A stretch of DNA of 64,000 nucleotides from Arachis hypogaea (GCF_003086295.3 NC_092044.1:2299001-2363000); one strand, 5' to 3'; shown: positions 46,154 to 59,675, counted from the stretch's first letter. Translations and numbers: made by a program. Notes: generated by a model from the sequence alone, not told the origin.

Positions 46154-46650
46154 AATTTTAGTGGTGGTTTTACTTTTAAATCTGTTATGTTGATTATATT
46201 TTGAAATTTTTCTTCTTTGGGATTTTCTTTTTCCTTATTTCTCTGAAATTTTATGGATACTAATATTTCTTCAAGCATGTCTACTATAGAATTTAATTGT
46301 GGGTTAAAGGTATGATAAAGATGTGGTGAATCATTTCCATGGTAACATTTTTTAGAAATTCCGTGTGAGAAATAAGTTTTTTCAGGTTTTTGAAGTCCTT
46401 CAATAAAACTTATAGTAAAATAAAGATTTTGAGAAAAATCATTTTGTATTGATTTTAAGAATTCGGTGTCATTACAGTTAACATTAGTTAAAATCATTAA
46501 TTTTTGATCTATTAATTTTGATAACTTAATTATTTCTTCTCTTAAATCTTCTAATTTACTTTTTTCCATTAGGTAACGCTTTTCTTTGTGAAGAGTTACA
46601 GTTTTAAATGAAAAATGTGGCTTTAAGATGTGTGGTATGGATTTTGCCAC
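46150..46650 (-). CDS. Caulimovirid ORF of unknown role
   Basis: A 166-codon open frame, the first in the insert. It has a basic start and a helical middle (E-D-L-R-E-E-I-I-K-L-S-K-L-I). No motif recognised. By position it corresponds to the small ORF before the coat gene in soymovirus-like genomes (aphid-transmission or virion-associated type proteins lie there in relatives). Its ATG is 43 bp from the insert border. Confidence 0.5.
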   Translation of the reverse strand: MAKSIPHILKPHFSFKTVTLHKEKRYLMEKSKLEDLREEIIKLSKLIDQKLMILTNVNCNDTEFLKSIQNDFSQNLYFTISFIEGLQKPEKTYFSHGISKKCYHGNDSPHLYHTFNPQLNSIVDMLEEILVSIKFQRNKEKENPKEEKFQNIINITDLKVKPPLKL

Positions 46651-46693
46651 GTAAGCACATCTATAAATTTAGATCTGTACCCTAAAACTTCCT

Positions 46694-47936
46694 ATAATTA
46701 AAACGAATTGTACGATATTACCCTTGTGAAATAATCTTTTTATACACTTATTCAAACAGCATTTTTCTTTATTTTTGCCTTACTTTTGAACTAACATCAT
46801 TAATTAATTCTCCTATTTTTTTAGTCTAAAAACTTTCACCCCTAACATTTCTCTATTAATCTTCCCTTTCAAGTTACAGACACTCTCTCTCCTCGATTCT
46901 CTACGGATATTGATGGAAATAATTAATATTATTTAAATTTCTAAAACAACCCTTATTTGAGACCAAAAGTAACAATAACAATATAGCATCTTCCTATTCA
47001 TCTACTTGGAAAAAAGTAGATTTGTTTCGGTATATATAGTTGTATGTTTTTAATAGTTCGGTATATATACCAAATTATTTTTAATAAAAAATATTTTAAA
47101 ATAAATATTTTTAAAAAATAAATTCACACAATATGAGTACAAAATTGAATATCTGATTATAGAAACATGAAAATTGAAGTTTTTTAATTAATATATTATT
47201 TATTCAGATAAAGCGTTATTTAAATACCAAAAAATGGTAAAAAGTTTTTATTTATGAACTGTTACGAAAAAGTATATACCACTTAGTATTTATGAAAGGT
47301 TAATTTTTACGAAGCTATATATGCTTATGTAAAAATTTACCAAAACACACAAGTTAACGTTAAGTTAAATAAATACTCAACTAACAATAAATTATAGTAT
47401 TTATGAAAGGCTATTAAATTTTAAAGGTTTTTTTAGAGTGCAAGCTTGTGGGAGAAGAACCTATGCAAGAACAAAAACGAGGGCAGAGAGTGTAGAATAA
47501 CTAAAATCAATATTGAATTGCAACACTGGCACATAATAAAAGATATTAAAATTACATACATAATTAAAGAAAAATATATTATTTTGATAAAAAAACATAA
47601 TTTTGTAAAATGTAAAACAACTAGGTGTAAGTAGAGAGAAATCATTAAAGTAAAGATAAAATTGAAAGAAAAAAAAAACAGCTAATTGCTTAATAATTAG
47701 CATTATAATATCAAAAGACATTTATGTTATTCATGGATGAGGTATCATTTCACATATGGAATTGCCAATCTTTACAATTTCATGAGTATGTTATTAGTAT
47801 ACTATAATACAATTCTCTACAATAATTATTAGTATCACAATTTAGAGCTATGCTAGATTAAACTTATTTATTTATCTTTAATTTTCTTAAGAGTAGAGAT
47901 TTCTTATTTATTTATTTATCTCTAAAACGTGATTTT
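46694..47936. other. Upstream region of the block B gene beyond the viral insert
   Basis: No gene. Resumes the duplicated upstream sequence seen at 26740-27780 and 60145-61330. The open frames here are AT-rich chance frames conserved only because the blocks are duplicates. Confidence 0.55.
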
Positions 47937-50900
47937 TATGGCTAAATGTGATAGAGGAGACTGAGACGAGAATTTTGGTACCAATTTTATAGAATTCGGA
48001 CCAAGATTGGACCGAACGGGCCAAACCGGGCCAATTGGACCCAAAGTGGGCCCTTGGCCCAACATAACTTAACCAAAACCCTAGTTTTCAGCACTCTCTC
48101 TCCTCATTTGTTACACACACAAGCTGAAATTAGAAAGAAAGGGAGGAAGAACACTCTCTCAAGTTCTCTCCCTTGGTTGATCTTCAAACCACCATAACTT
48201 TTGATCTAGAGCTCCGATTGCCGCCCCGTTTGCGGCCACGCGTTCACCGCGGAGAGCTCTACAAAACTCATACAACCAATCTTGAGGTAAGCCACACCTT
48301 GCTGTTCGAAATCTCAGCCCCTATTTTCGAGTTTTATGGGTGAAATGTTGAGATTTTGGGTTCTTTGATGTTATAGGACCCAACTCTCTTGAAGGAGAAG
48401 GTTAATCTTGTCTCCTTGGACCTTGGGTGTGGTAAGATTCTCAACTCTAGTGTATTTTGTTGTTTTATGATGTTTGGGTTTTGAGATGTTGTGTATGGGT
48501 ATGATGGTTGTGGCTTAGGTTGTGTATGTGTGGATATTGGAGCTTGATTGGTGATTTTGAAAAACTTGGAAAGGGTTTGGTGGTGAAAAATCCGTTCTTG
48601 GAGGTGTTGAGGCCTTGAGAGCTTGTGGATAAGTGATTTGGAAGTGCTCCAGTGGAGCTTGGGAAAATCGGCTAAGGTATGGTTTCGGTTTCCCGTATCT
48701 AATATGTAATGTGGTAGGAAATACTTAGGCTAGAGGCCCTAAGATAGGCATTGAATGGTTGATGTTGTTGAATGATTGAGATATATGATGTGGTCATATA
48801 TGTGATGATGATTATTGATGCCTTGGTGGTATGATGTATGAGAAATATGCATGTTGTGATATATGCTTGATGATTGGTTATGGTTGAATTGTGGGTTGAA
48901 CCATGTTGATGGTGAGTATGATGTTGTTTGTGTACCATAATGATTTATTGGAATTGGTGTTGTTGAGAATTGGCATGAGGAATAGTATATGATATGTCAA
49001 TATGTTTGAGTTTGAGCCACTTGGGTGAAGTGGGATAAAATGATGATATAGTGATTTTGTATATTGTGGGTTATGTGTCAATGTGTGAGTTGAGGAGGCT
49101 TGATGTTGAATTTGATACGTTTGAATTGATTTCAAAGAAAAGGGATGAAATTGGCATGTTTTGGTTGATTTTGGAAAGAGTTGAAAATGGTTTGTTTTGA
49201 AAATGGCATATTGTGGTTTTGTATGAAAATATGGTTTTTGGGCATACTTTGACGGGACATAACTTGGACTACGGATCTCCGTTTTGTACCAAATCTGTTT
49301 AGAAATGAAATTGGATCCGGGATGTCCATGCCGTTCGAAGAACGGGTGAAAAACGATTTAAAATGAGGAAGTTATGTCCGTTGGAAGATTGGGGTGTAAA
49401 TCTGTGAAATTCTGCAGCTTTTAACTTAGAAAATGTTTAGCAGAACGACCCCTTGCGCGTGGGCGCACCTGGCGCGTACGCGCCGATCTTCCGAGAAGTG
49501 CCATCCACGCGTACGCGTGATGTGCGCGGGCGCGCCGATTGTGCTGCACCCAATGCCCAGCCATTTTCCAGAGAGTTATGCCAGGACTGTGCCGGTGTTG
49601 TGCCTGGGGCACGAGAACACCCGCGCGTACGCGTGGTTGACGCGTGCGCGCCGATGGGCAAGTTTGGTATCCACGCGTTAGCGTGCATGACGCTTACGCG
49701 TCGATGAGTTTTTAAGGCCATCCACGCGTGCGCGTGGAGTGCGCGTACGCGTGGCCCTGTTTTCATCTCAAAGTTGATTTTTGAGTTTTAAAAGCCAAAT
49801 TTCATACTTCTAAGCCTCCGAACTCACCACTTATATCTTAAATCAGTATGATATGCCTAGCTATGAGAGAAGGAGCTAGTGGATGTGGTAACTTGCGAGT
49901 GAAGCAAGGTAAAATGAATGATCATTGAGGATCATTGATGAATATGTGAGATGTGGAGGATGGTGGTGGAAGTGCTTGTTATGCCATTGGCCGAAGGGCC
50001 GTAATTGTTTATGAATGGGCTGGTTCTGGATTGAACCGTGAGCCGGAATAGCTGTGTATGCTATGGATATTGGCTGGTTATAGATTTAACCGTGAGCCGG
50101 ATGGCTGATATGGATGTTGATCCATGGATGAGAATTCATGCATGTTTATGCTGAATTATTGATATTTGTGATTTGCACTTCCACTCTCGGAGTTACGAGT
50201 TTCCCTGGGTAGTAGCAGTGACTAGCCACCACGTGCTCCAGGTTGAGACTTGGTACTCTTCTGACCCTATGTCATAAGTGTGGCCGGGCACTGTGAAAGA
50301 CCCGGATGAGCTCGCCCCCGTATATATTCACCAGTGAGGGTGATGGATATAGATCATGATTATGATCAAGTTTATGACGAGTATAACTCGAGTTGGGGAT
50401 GCATGACAGAGGGACAGTCTGATGGTTAGCTACCAGGACTTGTCGGGTTGGCTCTATAACCGACAGATGATATCATCAGCCACTAGGGACAGGCATTCAT
50501 CATATGCATACTATGTGAATTGTTTGAGATTGCCTATTTGACTGCATATAACTTGCTAATTGTCTAAATGTCTTACTTGCTCCTATTTGTATATTCCTTG
50601 TTTGATATAACTGTGTTTGCTATATTATACTCCTGCTGGTGGTTGGGAGGTCTGAAGGAATTGAAAAGGGAAGTATTAGTTAGACTGAAGAATCTTTAGT
50701 CAGATGCCCTTATATGGTTTAGCTTGTTTATAAGCTTTGATATTATCTAGAGGAAGCTCTAGGATTGCCTTTGGCTTTCCTCTATTATTATGTATTATAT
50801 ATGTGGAAACTGTTACCTGCTGGGAACCTCTGGTTCTCACCCATGCGGATTTTGTGGTTTTCAGATGCAGGACGTGAGGTGTCCCGCTGATGCATGCTGG

Positions 50901-51396
50901 AGACTTCTGTTATTGCGAAGATACTTTGTTCTTGGGGCTATGTTTTGGTTTATATGTTTTGTTTAGATACTTTTATCTCCATTTAATAATACAGACTGTG
51001 ATGACTCCTCCTATGGGAGATTTTGGAGAATAGGTTTTATGTATTTGTGTCCCTTTGGGTTTCCTTTGGGGTTTTCCTTATTTTATCATATGTATATATT
51101 GTTATGCTCGGACCGGTTATCTTCGCAGCCGGATCTTGAGTCTTGATATTCCTGTTTTTGACACTCCTTTGTATATATATAATCTCGCGTTGGTTATTCT
51201 TGTTCGTTACGTTTTCGATCGGAGTGTTGCGCTTTTGAGTTGCGGTTTTTGTTTACCCCTTTTTCTACAAAGGCTCATAGTTATAATCAATTATTCATAC
51301 TACTATACGTACTAAATTTTTATTTTAGAGGTCGTAATACCTTGCCATCTCTGGATTATGACTTAAGCATAAGACTCTGTATGGTAGGGTGTTACA
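47937..51396 (+). mobile_element. Truncated LTR of the gypsy family, with a CpG-dense insert
   Basis: It shares the LTR framework of 15391-18107: GACGAGAATTTTGG with a neighbouring ACCGAACGGGCC, the GACTTGTCGGGTTGGCT block near 50440, TTTTCAGATGCAGGACG near 50860 and the TGGTAGGGTGTTACA end. The expected TGTAA start is missing and no target duplication is found, so the left end is truncated. At 49438-49765 it holds a stretch full of CGCGTACGCG and ACGCGTGCGCG palindromes. Open frames on both strands of that island are composition artefacts. Confidence 0.7.
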
Positions 51397-52043
51397 TGGT
51401 GTCTTCTCATCTTAAGTTATCTCACTTGATTTCTCCCCGAAATCTTCCCGGTGGTCGAGAGCTCTCCACGGTTGGCCAACGTTTATATGTATAGTTCAAA
51501 TCCAGAATGCACCGAAATTACTTAATGATAACTCAAAACTCCTCTTCCTCTTCCTTTTTTTCTCCATCATCATCATCATCTCCTCCTCCTCCTCCTCGTC
51601 CTCCTCTTTTTTTTCTTATCTTTCTCCTTTGTTATCGTCGTCATCACCACCACCGTACCACCACCTCGATCTCCTCCTCCTCCTTTTCTCATTTTAATTT
51701 CTTCGATCTCCTCCTTTCTTTTCTTTATTCTCCTCCTCCTCCTCCTTCATCATTATTATCATTATCGTTATCATTATTGACATCATCATTGTCTTCTTTT
51801 TTTATGTATAATAGTTAATTTAGAATGTACCAAAATTTTTTAATGATGACGATTTCCAAACAAACTCAGTTTAAAATAAGTTCAAACCAGAATGCATTGA
51901 ACTCAAAATGCTCCATCCTCCTTCTTCTTCTTCATCATTATCATCATCTTCTTCTTCTTTTCTTATTCATCTTGTTTTTCATATTTTATATTCTCATTAT
52001 TCTTCTGATTTTACTCTCTTAACAAGAATAAAAAAAAATACAT
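51397..52043. repeat. Pyrimidine-rich composite repeat, end of block B
   Basis: After an unassigned 90 bp, the module TCAAATCCAGAATGCACCGA plus TCT/TCC/ATC-rich tract starts near 51495 and repeats near 51817. Homologous to 61980-62530. No gene. Confidence 0.6.
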
Positions 52044-52121
52044 TGTAACATCCTACTATACTAAATCTTATGCTTAAGTCATAAGACTAAGATAGTAAGG
52101 TATTACGACCTCCAAAAATAG

Positions 52122-52179
<58 letters not shown>

Positions 52180-55100
52180 GGAAAAGAGATACTTAACTAG
52201 GAGCCTTGAAAAACGGGTAAAACAAAATCGCAAAATAAAAAGCGTAACGCTCGGGAAATTGAATTACTTGCGTGCTAAGAAACCTAATAGGAACATGATA
52301 AAACAATAAACGAAAGGATAAAGAGAAGCCAAGGAACAGCATAACTAGCCCCTGACTCAGCCTGCGAAGCTAAGGCTGGCCGGAGGATACATATATACAT
52401 ATAAACATACATAAGTGTCCCCAAAATATACCAAAATATCAAAGTAAACTCCTATCTCTCCCTCAACCTCTAAGAGGAGCAGCGTACATAAGTTACTTGG
52501 AGAGTAAGCTACACATATATATACATATATACAAATAGAAACCAAAATACACCCAAGAACTACTTCGCTTTCCAGGATCTAGACGCCTAGCGAGGAGCCT
52601 CTCGACCTGCATCTGAAAAACAACAATACAATATGGAATGAGAACCGGAGGTTCTCAGCATGGTAAAAGTGCCACGCGCATAATAAATAAGGTCTTGAAA
52701 ATGCCATAGGCAATCCTAGAACTCCGTTATACAATTATCCAACTTAATTACTAATTAGAAGCTATAAATAGGGGTAGGTATTCTAAATCTACCTAACTTA
52801 CTCAATTTCAATCCTAATATAACACCAAACCATTTCTTTATTTCTTCCATCCCTCCATCATCCACAATGCAATAGAAACAAGCAACCAAACAGTGTCACG
52901 CACAAGTAATGAGCAGATAGTACAAATAGCAAGTATAACAGATAGCATGTGATATATATCAATTAGGCAAACCCAGGAAATGCATAGCAATCAAAACAAA
53001 CAAATGCATATGATGCATGTCTGTCCTATGGCTGATGGGGCCCATCTGTCGGTTATCCAGCCAACCCGACAAGTCCGAAAACCTTAGATTATCCCCCGTC
53101 GCGCATCCCCAAGAGTCTATGCATAGAGTTCACATTCAATCATCATATAAATCACTCAATGGGGGTTATCCATACCCGGAAATTTATATGTACCCGGTCA
53201 CCCTTACGACGTAGGGTTAACAGAGTATCGAGAATCAACCTGGAACACGTGGTGGCGAGCCACGGTTTTTACCTAGAAAAACTCGTATCTCAGATATCAT
53301 CATTCATAAGCCATTTCATAGTCATAATCATTATTTAATCATTCATCAAGCCATGGCATGTTAACTCCTTTTATTAACAACCTCCCTTTCACATTTTTCA
53401 TCATCATTCCCTTATAATTCATCTCAATTACACCTTCCGGGTCTTGACCAAACTATTTATCAAACTCTTCTCAACCTTTTTAATATCGAATAATTTTAAA
53501 ATCAACCTAACTCTAACACTAAATCATTCACATAACACGAAAATTAACCTTTGACTTCTCGGACCCATGACTATCACTAAGACATCCTCGACACTCTATT
53601 TTCTTTTCTGTTACTAATATAGCAAATAAACTCGGAATTGCACAAACTTTATGTCCAGGCGTTCATCTAAAATAAGCTTTCTAACAAACTAAAGATCATA
53701 ATTTTCTGATTTCTCTAGCCTCATGAATAAAGGAAAAACTGTGACTGCTCTGCAGTGCGTAAAATCAGAAAAACAGCAGCAACATGTGATGTTCAAAATT
53801 CAATATAAAATCCAAGTTAAATTCAATGACTTTAAAAATTAATGTAGTTCAACTTCACTCATCCAGGTTTCTTTCTCAATTGGTTCTGAGTTAATATCAT
53901 TTTTAATGAAGAATTTACATTACCTGGAAGTTAAGTAAAAATGAGTCAAAATCTATTTTAGAAACCAACAAGCTTAGTACCTTTCAATTTGAATAAATTT
54001 TATTACAAAACTCCAATTAAGCTCAAATTTGGTTTGGGAACTCCTAACTAATGCAGAAACAAGTGTGTCTTAGTTGCAATCCAATTGCTATTCAATTTTA
54101 GGAGTTACAAGCATTGGAAGTTGATGCATAGCTTGCTGAAATCTGTTTCTTTTCAGCTTTGACTATCAACATTCAAAAATTCACAACTCCCGATCCTTAA
54201 CTCTTAAAATTCTGAAGTTTTAAATAAATAAAGAAAGTTAATCAAATTTTATAACAAAATTGGTTTTGCTCCAAAAATCAACTCATAGAAGTCGCAGCAA
54301 GACAAACAAGTTGCTGCTCTGTCTGACCTTTTCTGCTGCAGGACAGATTTAACAACCTTACTTTAAAAATTTGGCATAAATTGTATATTTAACAAAAAGG
54401 TCCCAAATTTTCCAGTTTAGTTCCTTATATTCCCAAGTTTAGTCCAAACTTAGTCTTATGCAATTCCGATCATTACATAGTTAGTTACAGCATATGTAAT
54501 ACCACCACAACACAACTCTACATCCTTATTAACAAACACCAATCATAATCCATCATAAATAAATATAAGAGCACACCATTAATAACTTTCACACCTCATA
54601 ATTCCAATATATAAATCCACCAACAAATCTATTCCAACAACATTACAAGGTTAATCATTAAATACAACAAACAATTCAACTTATCCTATGGTTCCTCTAA
54701 CCTAAGTTTTCACAACACCGTAAATATTAAACGTGCGAAACTTAAACCATACCTTGGCCGATCACTTAATTCACCCAAGGCAGCCTCACAATTCAAAATT
54801 ACAGCCCTCCAAGCTCAATCAAACAGCCCCAAAACAAGACTTGGTCATCAACAAACTTCCAAGTAATCCCAATTCAATTCCAATGCTTATATACCCACTT
54901 AATCTACACCTAATACATATACATGTTTCAATTTCAGTTTTTCCATAATAAATACAAGATTAAGCTAGGGTTAGGGTATCCTTACCATATCCATATACTC
55001 AATAGCTTGAACCCATAAGTTCCGGAAGCTAACTTGAACCTAGAACACAAGAATTGAACAATTTTTAACTTAATTATTCATGAATTTTCGAAATTAGGGG

Positions 55101-55557
55101 AAGTTGGCTGAGAAAAAAATAATGAATTACCTACTAAATTGTTCTATGGGTTTCGTAGAGCTTGTCGCGGTGAACGCGTGGTCGCAAATGGTTCGTCAAT
55201 CAGAGCTCCGAATCAAAAGTTACATGAATTTGAAATTAAAGTGAGGGTTAGGTTTTTTGCTTGTGTTCTTCTTCCCCCTATGAAATGTTTCCCAGCGTGA
55301 ATAATGAAGAAGAAGGGAAATAAGAAGCTGTGCTTCTTTAATGGATTGGGTTCAGTTGGGCCTTGAGCCCATTTTGGGTCCGGTTCAATCAGTCTAGCCC
55401 ATCCGACTCAATTTTGGGCCAAATTTTTTGAAATTGGTATCAAAATTCTCGTTTCGACGAGCTCTATCCTATTTTGATATTAGTTTTGCATTTTTAATTT
55501 TTCTATTGAAAATTCGATTTATTGACTAATTATTTACCGATTTTAGCGGGATTTACA
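52044..55557 (-). mobile_element. Solo LTR, gypsy family
   Basis: 3.5 kb, TGTAACATCCTACTATAC...GCGGGATTTACA on the plus strand (minus orientation). TACAT flanks both sides (52039-52043 and 55558-55562). It carries a (TA)n tract at 52125-52176 and the conserved LTR block near 53020-53070. No internal coding region. Confidence 0.87.
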
Positions 55558-55562
55558 TACAT

Positions 55563-56400
55563 AATACTACAAAATCACTAGGAAAAGAAGGAAAAAAAGA
55601 AAAAGAAAAACGCAGCAACAGCAGGAGTTATGACAGCAAGCTAACTAATGAGCTTAATAAGTCTGGCAAGTCCAAAGCACCAGAAGGGAAGTTGATTATT
55701 AGCAAGGGTCATGATAGAGTAAGATGATAGAGTAAAAGTCAGTTAGCTAGCTCAGTTCAGTTAGCTTAGTTAGCTCACACTCACACAGTTAGTTAGCTTA
55801 GTTAACCCAGTTAGTTATATTTCTGTTAGTTCAGTCAGTTAAGCACGTGTGGTTCACAATATGTGACAGCTGTGCTATAAGTACTCTTGTTGAACTTATC
55901 AGAAATTTAACTTTACCATTCTCACAGTTCCAATTACAAAGAACAGAATTACTCTGCTAGCTCTCTCTCCTTCTTTATTCTTCAACTCTTCTCTCCTTAA
56001 ACTTCTTCTTTAGGTCTGATATCTTTACAACACCATTAGATGAAATCTCATACTATTAAAAATATCAATAATGACTAATTGATAGCTACAAATCATAAAA
56101 CTTGTTGGCCCCTACCACTCCTCTTCCAATAAAGTGATATCGCATTTAATTCTAAGATGATATATATCAGTTTCATTTCATCAAATATTAGATATAGAAG
56201 AGAGTTAGAGAGTTAGTGAATTTTGTAATTTGTAGCTATTAATTAGTTATCATTAGTGTTTTTAATGGTGTAAAGTTACATGTGCTAATAGTATGAGATT
56301 ATTGACTTTTCTGTTGTTAGTTAAGTGTTGGCCAAATTATAATAAAAGTGTTAACCCTTAGATTTTTTCTTAAAAAGATGATAACACGTATAAATAATGT
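55563..56400. other. Junction between blocks B and C
   Basis: The first part matches 62603-62645. About 55625-56035 is an unassigned segment with repeated AGTTAGCTTAGTTAGCT motifs, a TATA-like GCTATAAGTACTC and a CT-rich stretch, reminiscent of an LTR or promoter fragment. About 56040-56310 is a small inverted-repeat element: AATCTCATACTATTA and GATAGCTACAAAT face TTTGTAGCTATTAA and TAATAGTATGAGATT. No gene. Confidence 0.45.
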
Positions 56401-57024
56401 GTAAATTATAAAATATCTTTCTTTTATCATAAATCATTTTTCTCTTCTTTCTAATTAATTTCTCTGATCTTTTCTATCCGAAGATTATATTCCAATTACT
56501 AATTTCAATAATTCCATTTTCAATGCCGATTCATATTAGCACGTACTTATGAACTTTATAAATATATGATAATTCATTATATTCCAACATCTAATAAAGA
56601 TAGAGAGATTCTCATTACAAATATATTACGACCATAATATACAATATCTAAGTTTCAATTCTTTTGCTTTTTTCAACAGCAAAGATGCTTCTTTATTGAT
56701 TATTAATAACTTTATTTATCACTAGGGTTTTTATTTGTTTTTTAATTTTTTTTTTTTATAAACAAAGGATAGAGGAAGAAACTTGAAGCTTTAAACTTCA
56801 GAAACCGACCCTTTTCAAGTGATCGAGTTTCCAAAGAATTATTTTTCGACAATTATATAATTTATATAATAATATTTTTATGTAAAAATAATAGTCGAAA
56901 AATATTTAAAGAAATAATATAATTGATTAACTTACTTAACATAACACATATCGAAATCTCAGCAATTAGTTTTACATAAAAAGTATTTTTACATAAATAG
57001 CCACCTTATTATTACTTTTAAGTT

Positions 57025-59588
57025 TTAACATATATGCGAGCATACACAAAAAGATTCATATTCTAAGCAACCTGCACCGTAGGTATAAGGACCATATTTT
57101 TCTTCACAATTGATGCGACAATTACTAAAAGGGTTGCCTCTTTTGCAATCTTCGTCATCCCAAATCTCTGTGCACGTCTCCACTTTTTCTTTTGCGGCCA
57201 CTATACTTGTCATCCACACAACTACAAAGCATATATTAATTAAAGAAGAATATATACTAATTAAGTAGGAGAGTTAATACTTTTAAAGTAAAAAAATTAG
57301 TTACAATTAGTTTAAAACTAACAAAAATAAAAAAGAAAGTGTTGACCACCTTTTTTTTCTTAATTAATAGATTATATATTGTTTTAAATTGATTTAATTG
57401 TTATAAAATTATTTATCTCAAAAATTTAAATTAATAAAAAGAGACAATATAAATAATTATATATTTAATATTTTCTTCAAATAAAATTTTTTCTTGGATT
57501 TGTTGGATTTTTTGTTATATATATATATATATATTATTTGTCTTATATTATTTTTTTATTTTTAACACTCATCAAAGATTTAAATATAAAATTTTAATAT
57601 TATGTTATAAAATTACCCATTTCAAAAATTTAGACTTATAAAAAAAAGTAACATAAATAATATATATAATTATTTATATTACCTTCTTTTATCATTTTAA
57701 ACTTTAAAATGTGTAGTTTTATGACAATAGTAATACAGCTTTATTTTTTAGTAAATAGCAGACGGTACTCAATGATTTGGGTATGTTTAAAACTCCAAAA
57801 CTATATCTGGATTTGAATTTATAATTTAAATTAGAATCAAAATTTTGTCCATGTTTTTCTATTTTTTATTTTTTGTCATTAAAGTAACTGACGCGTGAAA
57901 CGTTACTCCGTTGAAAAAAATTAATCGCAACTTTAAAATAGTAATACAGCTTTATCTCTTAAGGCCTTAACAATAGAATTTGTTAAAAGATGATGATAAG
58001 GATTTAAATATGTATGCACCGAATGGAGCTTTTAACAAGGTTAAACTTCATATTTTATAGTTATTTATATATGTTTTAAATTATTTAAAGATTAAAAGAT
58101 ATTTATATTTTTTCCGTATACACTATATAGCATTTTTGGAATGTAATATATATAAATTAATTTTAAAAATAAAATTAATATAATTTATTATAATCTTGAT
58201 TATATTGATTTTATTTTATGTTTCAATCTAATAAAATTTGATTCAAATGATAAGAATTTACATTATATTAATTTAAATTTATTTTTTTATCCATTCTGAT
58301 TCTAATAATTATTATTTGGATTGCATCAATTTATTTTGGTTTGAAAAAATTTAATAATTTAAAAATTTTAAATTAAAATAATTTTAAATTTTAAAATTTG
58401 GATAAGATGCAACTTAAATTTCAAAAATTTTAAAATTTAAAACCTAAATAAAAAAATTAATATTCAAAATTTGGACAGACATAATAATAAAAATTTAAAG
58501 ACAAATAAAATATTAGATATATTAGTATAATAAAATAACAAGATAACCTAAATTAGTTTGTAATTTTATTTAAAAAGTACCAATTTTATTCACTTTTTAT
58601 AAAAATAATATGATAAAAGAATTATATTATCTAAAATTTGAGAAAAAAAAAATTAATTTGTCCTCTTATATTATTTGAAATTGATTTATCTAATTTTATA
58701 AAATAGCATGAACTGTTATATTAATATTTATTTATTAAGTACTAATTTATTTGAAATAAATTTATTGAAAATTAATTTAGAGTATTATTATTGCATGTTC
58801 ATCCGTTAGTTAAAATAAAATAAATTTAGTTAATATTAAATTAATGTTATTTTTGTCAATTACTTTTTTAAGTTGTTCAAACTAATTTAACAATGCTTTA
58901 ATTATTTTTTAAAAAGATATATTGAATTTATGTGTGTAATTACTTTATTTTAAAAATATAATAAATAATATTTTAATAATAAATCTTATTTTTTAAATAC
59001 AATAAAAAATAAATTTTAACATTAAAAGGATTAAAAAAGTATGAAAAGTGTATTTAATATCTCTTTCAATTTTATATACATACCATCTTTAAGAATGAAT
59101 TTCGTGTTACTTTCATATTTTTTTTTCTTTTTCTTCATAAAAACAACATTTCGTAATTAAAGTGTATTAACTATAATTTCACCTTTTCTTTTTTAGGTTA
59201 TCTTCCGGATTTACAAACACTTAAGCTACGTGCGTGTTATTTGCTTGTGAATAAAATAGAATATTTATAAATTTATATCTATACCTTATAATTCACCCAC
59301 TAGAAATTTTTTTTAAGGAACACAAAATACATAAAATCCACTTTAATTTGTTTTACTAAGGTTTGGCGAATTGCATTTTTGTAATATCTTTTTTATTCAT
59401 CTGTTTATAGTTTTCTTTTTTATAACTTTCTTATTGTTACTGATTTATTCATTTTGAATATCAAACACGCACTCACAAGTATCGAGCGAAAGAAAACTTA
59501 TATATATTTTAGCATTTCAAATAAGAAATAATGTACCTGAAACCAGAAACATAAATAAGAAAATGTTTCCCAAAGATAGCTTAGACAT
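57025..59588 (-). CDS. Secreted defensin-like cysteine-rich peptide, block C
   Basis: Exon 2 is 57025-57221 and exon 1 is 59537-59588; the intron of 2315 nt has GTACAT...TTTGTAG borders. The product is 82 residues, with signal peptide [17 protein letters not shown] and eight cysteines in the spacing C-x8-C-x8-C-x3-C-x12-C-x6-C-x-C-x3-C. Block C is the least disturbed copy: no large insertion in gene or promoter. Compared with the block B gene it has about 14 replacement and 2 silent changes in exon 2, with all cysteines kept. Same uncertainty about role as the sister genes. Confidence 0.87.
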
Positions 59589-59675
59589 CCTTCTAACAAG
59601 TTAGTGTGAATCAATAAAATTCTTATTCTAGGTTTTTTTTTTTTTTGTCTATACAAATCTAAGGAGCGAGCGAGG

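Larger units (their letters stand above)
39244..46693 (-). mobile_element. Endogenous caulimovirid, whole-genome-length copy
   Basis: A 7.45-kb copy of a plant pararetrovirus genome (Caulimoviridae), decayed. Circular order on the minus strand: promoter region, movement protein, four small ORFs, tRNA-Met primer site, [ends of the insert], two small ORFs, coat protein with zinc knuckle, protease-RT-RNase H, transactivator-like protein, and back to the promoter. A primer site after the movement gene is the arrangement I recall for soymoviruses, so that genus is the nearest guess. ATAATTAAA lies at both borders (39235-39243 and 46694-46702), and the empty site is present once in blocks A and C. 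Most large frames carry stops or frameshifts. Each gene is described separately. Confidence 0.88.

Noticed and set aside
47461..47721. 86-codon phenylalanine-rich frame, partly conserved between blocks
   Set aside because: Conservation follows from block duplication; the frame is not kept in the other blocks and composition is AT-driven.
49438..49765. CRISPR-like repeat array
   Set aside because: Palindromic CG motifs are irregularly spaced with no constant repeat-spacer structure, and the window is a plant nuclear genome.
49421..49766. Arginine/alanine-rich open frames on both strands
   Set aside because: They come from the CpG palindromic island in the LTR; stop codons are rare there by composition.
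47937..51396. Intact solo LTR
   Set aside because: Unlike 28772-32177 and 52044-55557 it lacks the TGTAA start and any flanking duplication, so it is treated as truncated.
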